Below are positions 58,701-64,000 of a DNA stretch of 64,000 bases, piece after piece. Positions within the stretch are counted from its first letter, which is position 1. Each line of letters begins with the position of its first letter. The translations under genes were made by a program, and so were the position numbers. Under the pieces are notes generated by a model that did not search any database, was not told the DNA's origin, and saw only the letters and a list, made by a program, of their open reading frames with translations. The DNA comes from Prostheceraeus crozeri (lineage: Eukaryota; Platyhelminthes; Polycladida; Euryleptidae): positions 61,738 to 125,737 of the forward strand of contig CAJQUW010001159.1 in assembly GCA_907163375.1 (NCBI GenBank), written 5' to 3'.

Positions 58701-60274
58701 CACAAGATGGTGAGCTTTAGCGCAGGCTGAAATCTCGAGCAACCTGTCTGCGGTTACAAAATGTGAATGCCAGCCGCCATGCCTCAACAAAAAGCGTTTT
58801 TTTGAGCGATAGAATATTTCACGCAACAAGCAATCACTTTTCAGTCCTGACTTCAAACCGTGTGACCGCTGGGTCAACAAACTTTTGAAGCAAGCGCTCA
58901 GAGAAGTCAAAGTGTCAAACGGAGACAAGACATTCACTGCATGAGATGCGGCAAATCCACGAAGAGCCTTTTGTCAACGAGTTGTGCTATCCCTTGCAGA
59001 GGTGATTATTGTACCTAGGTAAAATAAGCGGAACTGCTGTATATTTTTTATCATTTTAGCACCTAGAAGGCGAGTTCACGCATTACATTTCCTTTCACAT
59101 TTCTTGTGTATTCACAGTGCTTAAATAAAGTACAATATTAAAAGCAAGCCTTGCTCCTATGCAGCATAGTTAATTCCAAAATTTTTGTGTTCAGGCTACT
59201 TATCATGGAGGAGCCCTGGAGTCTGTACACTTTGCTTTCGGCATTAGTCATCTTTGCTGACACATTCACAGTCCGGGGATTTATTAGAGCATTTGAACTC
59301 ATTAGTTATCGAAAAAGTATTTTCTCTGAACAAATTATCAGATTACTACGAGAGGATGTGCAGTTAATTTCATGATTATAGAGGCTATCTTAGGGAATAC
59401 TGTCGCACAAATACCCAAATGAGTCGGTTTACTTACAATCAAATGAATGCGGTAGTTGATAACAAAAATGAAATGCATGTTAGATAAACAAGAATATACG
59501 AACACTCGGACAGGCTTGTAAGCACATAGGCTGCTCTTACTATACAATGTTTATTACATATTTATTTCGGAACTTAATTAACAGTTAATTAATTAATTAA
59601 CTTAATTAACAGCCCATAACCTTAGACTCATAAAAACTTGAGACCTACAGGACTCTTGCTCTGTGATGCGTGGACCAGGGGTCATCAAAGTGAGCATAAA
59701 TGCGAGCGTCTGTGCTCGTAAAGAGCAAAGTCTTACTCCTGAAATGCTGTCTTCAGCTCAGCGTATAGTCCTGAAGTTCCCTCTCGAGCAAATGGTTACC
59801 TAGTAGAAATGTTTTAAAAGATTCCCTGGTTATGATACGTTTAGGCATATGCATGTTAGTGTCATCTACCAAATCAGATTTTAACTAGCACTAAAAAAAC
59901 AACTGACACTAACTTGATGTAAGCTATTGCTGGAACTAAACCTAATGCGTGGTAAATAGTTCATCTAGGCATACATGCAGACATGTTGGATCCTTTTTAA
60001 TTAGCTATGGAAGAAGACATGAATAATGCAGTCAATACAATGACCAAGTATGATTTGTCAACTTGCATGATTGCGCCATTTAGGCCATCGTCTGAAAATT
60101 TTGATCGGCTCATGCATGTACTCCGTGGAATCACATTTAGTTCATAGAATTGAACTAAGCTGTCATTTGATCCGATAGATTGAGATCCATAAAATGATAA
60201 AACTCATTGGCCTACATAGACAACTTATTAGGCCTATTTGGATGGTTTAGTCCATAGAGTAAATATAGCAGGTA
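58701..60274. other. AT-rich DNA, no gene seen
   Basis: 59573-59610 is an AATT-type simple repeat. Frames at 59151-59375 and 59338-59547 (minus) show no domain. Otherwise featureless. Confidence 0.4.
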
Positions 60275-60375
60275 CACTAGAGTGTCAACTCATAATTAAT
60301 GTCAGCACAAACTCGACTTTTTTTGTATTAAAAGATTCATGTTTTGCAGAGATCACGTCCCTAGTAAGTAGGAAA
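60275..60375 (+). repeat. Family A fragment
   Basis: GTACACTAGAGTGTCAACTC followed by TTAAAAGATTCATG and GAGATCACGT matches the left part of the family A elements at 31669 and 45680. The right part is missing. Confidence 0.5.
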
Positions 60376-60869
60376 GTAAGTTGGTTGTGGTTGATCACCA
60401 AGGAAAGCCCATGAATAGCTTTATTACTTAAGTCTCCATGCAAATAATTGTGACCTCACCCTTCTCCTTGCCTCTACTTTTGTGTTTGTCAAATAATTAA
60501 TGGCACATTTTGTCAACCGGCTGTATGGATCTGTTAAGCTTGCACTTGTCTAAATTAATTGTTTACAGAATGCTTATGGTCATCTAATGTCATTTTACAG
60601 AATTCAGTTGCAATTGATTTTACCTTGCTATTAGAATTCATGTGGAATAATTCATTTTTTTGTGGAAGATAGACAATATTTGTTCTGATTGATGTTGTGG
60701 ACTCATTTATTGTGCGTGTAGATCTTAAAGTGATGCCTGCCATTGGTAACGATAGTCAGGGCTTCGGAGTCGTGGTTCAGCTACCACGGCATCGGCTATA
60801 TGACTCGACCCTTCGAGATATTGTCAGGCTCCCAACAGAAAAGCGAGCAAGAGACTTTCACAGAATGAT

Positions 60870-61625
60870 GTACCACCGGAGGCCAGGGATGCGGAGTCCT
60901 ATCATTTTGATAGGACTCCGACTCCGGGTGGCAAGTATATAAAGCCTAGTTTTTGAAAAGCTGTCAACCTACATCATAGATCATTATAGGCTTACCTGAA
61001 CCTATTTTCAGGGATCATTGTTGCATCAATTATCAATCATTGTCGATGAAAGTTTGTCAAATGTCGCTTTCAGCAGGATGCATACGACTCGGCTCCTCCC
61101 ATCTTGTTGATGTGTGCTTCACACGGTTTTTCTCCAGTCTCAACCAGGCAGGAAAATCCCCATCCTTCTAAAAAAAATGAGTACACTTTCTATTTTAATA
61201 TGCGCTTTAGAGGACCCATCACACACGATTAACGTGAGGGTAAGAGGATAATGTTCTCAAACAAACTAGTATTTCAGTTTTGCCTTTGATGTGACCTTTG
61301 GCGCGCAGTTGTGATCGAGGCTAGGAAGGTTTGTCTTCTCTACTGAATCACCGAGTGAAAAGACAATCCTTTTTCACTATCACGGGTCATTCCCTCAACT
61401 ATTTCAAGCTTTGCATGCGCTGCTGTCTCTACTTTTGTTTGACGGAGAAAGTTGATATCAAGACAATGACAGCTATATGCACGAAAATAAATAATTTGCT
61501 TGTATTATATTTCGGGTCTAATGATAGGCCGGAGTCTTGAGTCCTATCATTTGATAGGACTCCGACTCAGACTCCAGCGAAAATGATAGGACTCCGGGAC
61601 TCCGACTCCGCATCTCTGCCGGAGG
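60870..61625. repeat. Two clusters of GATAGGACTCCG inverted words
   Basis: At 60880-60930 and 61530-61615, CGGAGTCCTATCA and TGATAGGACTCCGACTCCG occur back to back as short palindromes. The outer sequences CCGGAGGCCAGGGATGCGGAG (60877 side) and CTCCGCATCTCTGCCGGAGG (61605 side) are themselves complementary, so the two clusters bracket about 570 bases as if they were the ends of one element. The interior (60945-61500) has no recognised gene. Confidence 0.5.
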
Positions 61626-61626
61626 C

Positions 61627-62260
61627 TACTGTAAAACTGCACATCTTTCGAGGTCTACCTGGTAAGCCTACCTATTCTTGTCAACAAGGTCACTAGAACC
61701 AATATATCCAATGGGAGCAGGCTGAGGTTTTCGGTAAAATGACATTTGTCTGTGTTTTCTGTGATTCAGTGTGAAGTACTACCGCGTGTAGAACCTTCTA
61801 TAGGTCATGCAGTTCATTGTTTATTAAATAGCTAAACCCATTTAGATTTGTCAAACCGACATTCTGTCGTAAAGCACAGCATCCTGATTAAGTTTTAGCT
61901 GAAACTTATTAAGTCTTTCAATACATTTATGTACATATCACTGACCGGAGGCATAAACACATGCAGGATAGAAAAATGACTACCATGCCAAAAATTATGA
62001 CGCATCAGACACATCACGGCATTTTAGTTAGTGAAAGGGTTTTCAAAAGCTTCTATCCACACGTTGTTGGACATGCATGTGCACTTTTCTTTGATCGTGT
62101 GTGATAAGAGCAGGAGCCAGGTATAACTCGGCAGACGTGCAGATTCGTAGCAGCCATAGATAGGGTGCACTTTATTCTCTGAAGGTACAGTTTACAGACT
62201 CGTCCCCTGTAGAAACAAATCGGACGAGATGATTCAGCCACTTAGCTGTCAGGGCTCTGA
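61627..62260. mobile_element. Diverged relative of the Mutator-like foldback
   Basis: 61640-61800 resembles the left arm of 48718-49574 (CCAATGGGA...AGG..TTTTCGGTAAAATGA...TTTTCTGTGATT). 62050-62215 resembles its right arm (GAGCCAGGTATAACTCGGCAG, CAGATTCGTAG, TCGTCCCCTGTAGAAAC). The arms are in inverted orientation around AT-rich sequence. The ends are too diverged to define a target duplication. Confidence 0.5.
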
Positions 62261-62902
62261 TTCATCAATCAAAGGGAAGCATTTTTCCTCATAATTCAAA
62301 TATTTCGCAGTTGGCTATGTATTGAATGGAGATGTAGGCCAGCAGGTTTTGGGAGGTCTACAACGATAACCTATATTGATGACACACTGGTATTAGTTTA
62401 AGCGACATTGTAAAATATCACTTCATCTAGCAAAGTGACTGAATTTTTAATACACATAGAAAACTTCAAGCCGCAGTAGTGGTAGCCTATCGGCTCTGGC
62501 TCCGACCTGTCACCATTGCTCCGGGGGGGGGGGTCCGGCTCCGAAACCCTGATTACAGCATCCTATAATTGTCAGACATTGTCAGGACAAGCGTAAGAAA
62601 ATGCTTTCATAACAAGACTGATTTTTAAAAATGTAGTCCAAAGCTGAAAAATGCCACTTCTCAAAAATAATGTCATTATGCAGTGACTCTAAGGATTTGT
62701 AAAATCTCTCTTCTGTGTGCTATCGTGATAGTCAAATTCATGGAAACTTCCAAAAAATAATAAGAATTACATAGGCCTATCTCACGTGGAACTAGATGGA
62801 GTTCTTGATGAATTCGAAACTATTATTACGCTCATTGATAATGTTGTGATTTTTAGTGATATGGCCCTGAGGCCGAGTCCTCCACGTACCCGGTTCCATA
62901 AT
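62261..62902. other. Intergenic DNA with an 11-G run
   Basis: 62495-62550 is a CTCCG/GGCTC-rich patch with 11 G at 62523-62533. The rest is AT-rich with no gene; the frame at 62786-62989 includes the palindrome and has no domain. Confidence 0.4.
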
Positions 62903-62982
62903 ATAAAGGGTTCAAAAGAAAAGATTCTTCGGGTACTTCCAATTGGAAGTACCCGAAGAATCTTTTCTTTTGAACCCTTTAT
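62903..62982. repeat. Perfect 80-bp palindrome
   Basis: The 40 bases at 62903-62942 are exactly the reverse complement of 62943-62982, with no spacer at the centre (CTTCCAATTGGAAG). Similar words, ATGTTGTGATTTTT, occur about 60 bases before and immediately after it. No coding role is apparent. Confidence 0.9.
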
Positions 62983-63172
62983 GTTGTGATTTTTGTTAGC
63001 CATTCTTAGTTCTATCTGCCACCAGGGACCATAGATAAAGTGCGTGTTGTCTCGCGCATTTATTATGCAGTCATTATCGATATAATAATTGTATAAAGTT
63101 CGAACTATAGAAATACTCTAGAAATATGGAATACTCTCGTGAAACAGGTCCTCTTCTCCGAGATCCATAAAA

Positions 63173-63294
63173 TTTGTCAACATTTAGTTCTTCAGAATGC
63201 CAATCTCGGATTCGATTCTTTTTTTAATATAAGCCTTTAATATAAAAAATTTCGAATCTGAGATTGGCATTTTGAAGAACTAAATGTTGACAAA
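63173..63294. repeat. Foldback with 42-bp arms
   Basis: TTTGTCAACATTTAGTTCTT at 63173 opens an arm ending at 63214. Its complement is 63253-63294, with about three mismatches and a 38-base AT-rich loop. It is a MITE-like hairpin without coding capacity. Confidence 0.8.
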
Positions 63295-64000
63295 GAATAC
63301 TTATTATTAATTTTTTACTTTGAAATTTGTCTCGGCAATGATAAATTGTGATTAAAAGAAAGTGTACATAACTGATGTTAATTAATAAGTCTTTAATATA
63401 CTACTAACAGAAATCAAATCTTAGTAGAACCTATCTATCCTAAAGTTTGACAATTGATTGAAAATTGAGGGACAATATTAGAGTTAAACTGTTGAAATTC
63501 TTAAATACAATTTTGCAACCTACGTGGAATTCGCACTTATTCTCATCCCTCTTCAATTGAAAAAATCGCTTTAGTATAATAGCTTGATATACTTTCCTTC
63601 GGTGAAGATCCATGCTGTGTGAGTAGGCCTATCTCTTTTTGTATTTCCACGATCTAGCAACATCGACATTGATCGTAGCCTAAATGGCCATCAGCTTTCA
63701 ATTCAACTCCTACCAACTGAAACAAAAATGAGGAGTAACTTTCGATGGTCTCTTGTCTCCATTTAACCTGCGAATTCTGCGAGTGCCTACACAAACCTAG
63801 TTACAGCACAAGGAGATATCGTGATATTTTTAACAGGTGACTGTCAGCACAATGATAATGAAATACTTCGCGCGTGTGCATAGATGGTAATGCTATTGAC
63901 AGGATTAAAGAAATTTCTATTTCGAATAATTGATCAATGTACTCTAATGATAGAAATCCAACCTTTTGATTGAATTTAGATGTGTAGGAGTAGAACATGA
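63295..64000. other. AT-rich DNA, no gene seen
   Basis: No gene or bounded repeat. The minus-strand frame 63801-63998 has no recognised domain. Confidence 0.4.

Noticed and set aside
62786-62989. 67-residue open frame
   Set aside because: Nearly half of it is the translated 80-base palindrome; no domain.

Overview
The window looks like AT-rich intergenic DNA from an animal, probably a marine invertebrate. The support is its mix of repeats: tRNA-derived SINEs, Penelope-like GIY-YIG sequence, Tc1-like, hAT-like, Mutator-like and tyrosine-recombinase (Crypton-like) elements, long non-coding stretches, and a plausible splice acceptor. There are no operons or bacterial-type gene packing. The species cannot be named from sequence alone. 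A mild excess of AGGCCTA is reminiscent of some marine invertebrate genomes, but that is a weak hint.

Layout. 1-8 kb: the tail of a hAT-type transposase, a small hairpin, a tRNA-derived SINE and otherwise empty AT-rich DNA. 8.4-10.7 kb: a 430-bp TA-flanked MITE, then a 5'-truncated Penelope-like element with an intact GIY-YIG ORF and a hammerhead-like motif behind it. 12.7-18 kb: a degenerate tandem repeat and a G+C-rich patch that might be a promoter with a short first exon. 18.9-21.2 kb: a broken GIY-YIG remnant between inverted arms, then a tRNA-SINE and a hairpin. 21-31 kb: mostly unannotatable, with SINE pairs, a long foldback and a G+C-richer block that could be regulatory. 31-52 kb: many non-autonomous DNA transposons, including a hAT-type MITE with an 8-bp target duplication, copies of one ~0.85-kb TIR family, a GTTCA-rich element, a decayed Tc1-like element and a Mutator-type foldback.

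52-57 kb is the informative part. A Crypton-like tyrosine recombinase gene (52365-55188) carries one in-frame stop and one frameshift. A complete 1,350-bp Tc1-like element flanked by TA lies in its C-terminal coding region, and the reading frame resumes exactly on the far side. Right after it lies the only long intact cellular-looking coding region in the window, a protein resembling 2'-5'-oligoadenylate synthase / CD-NTase-fold nucleotidyltransferases. It keeps the GGxS signature and two acidic positions but has Gln where the first catalytic Asp should be. It also has a C-terminal extension I do not recognise.

57-64 kb: AT-rich DNA with short G+C-rich repeats, a relative of the Mutator-type foldback, a perfect 80-bp palindrome and another foldback. 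Most of the window is mobile-element debris and sequence in which I see no gene.
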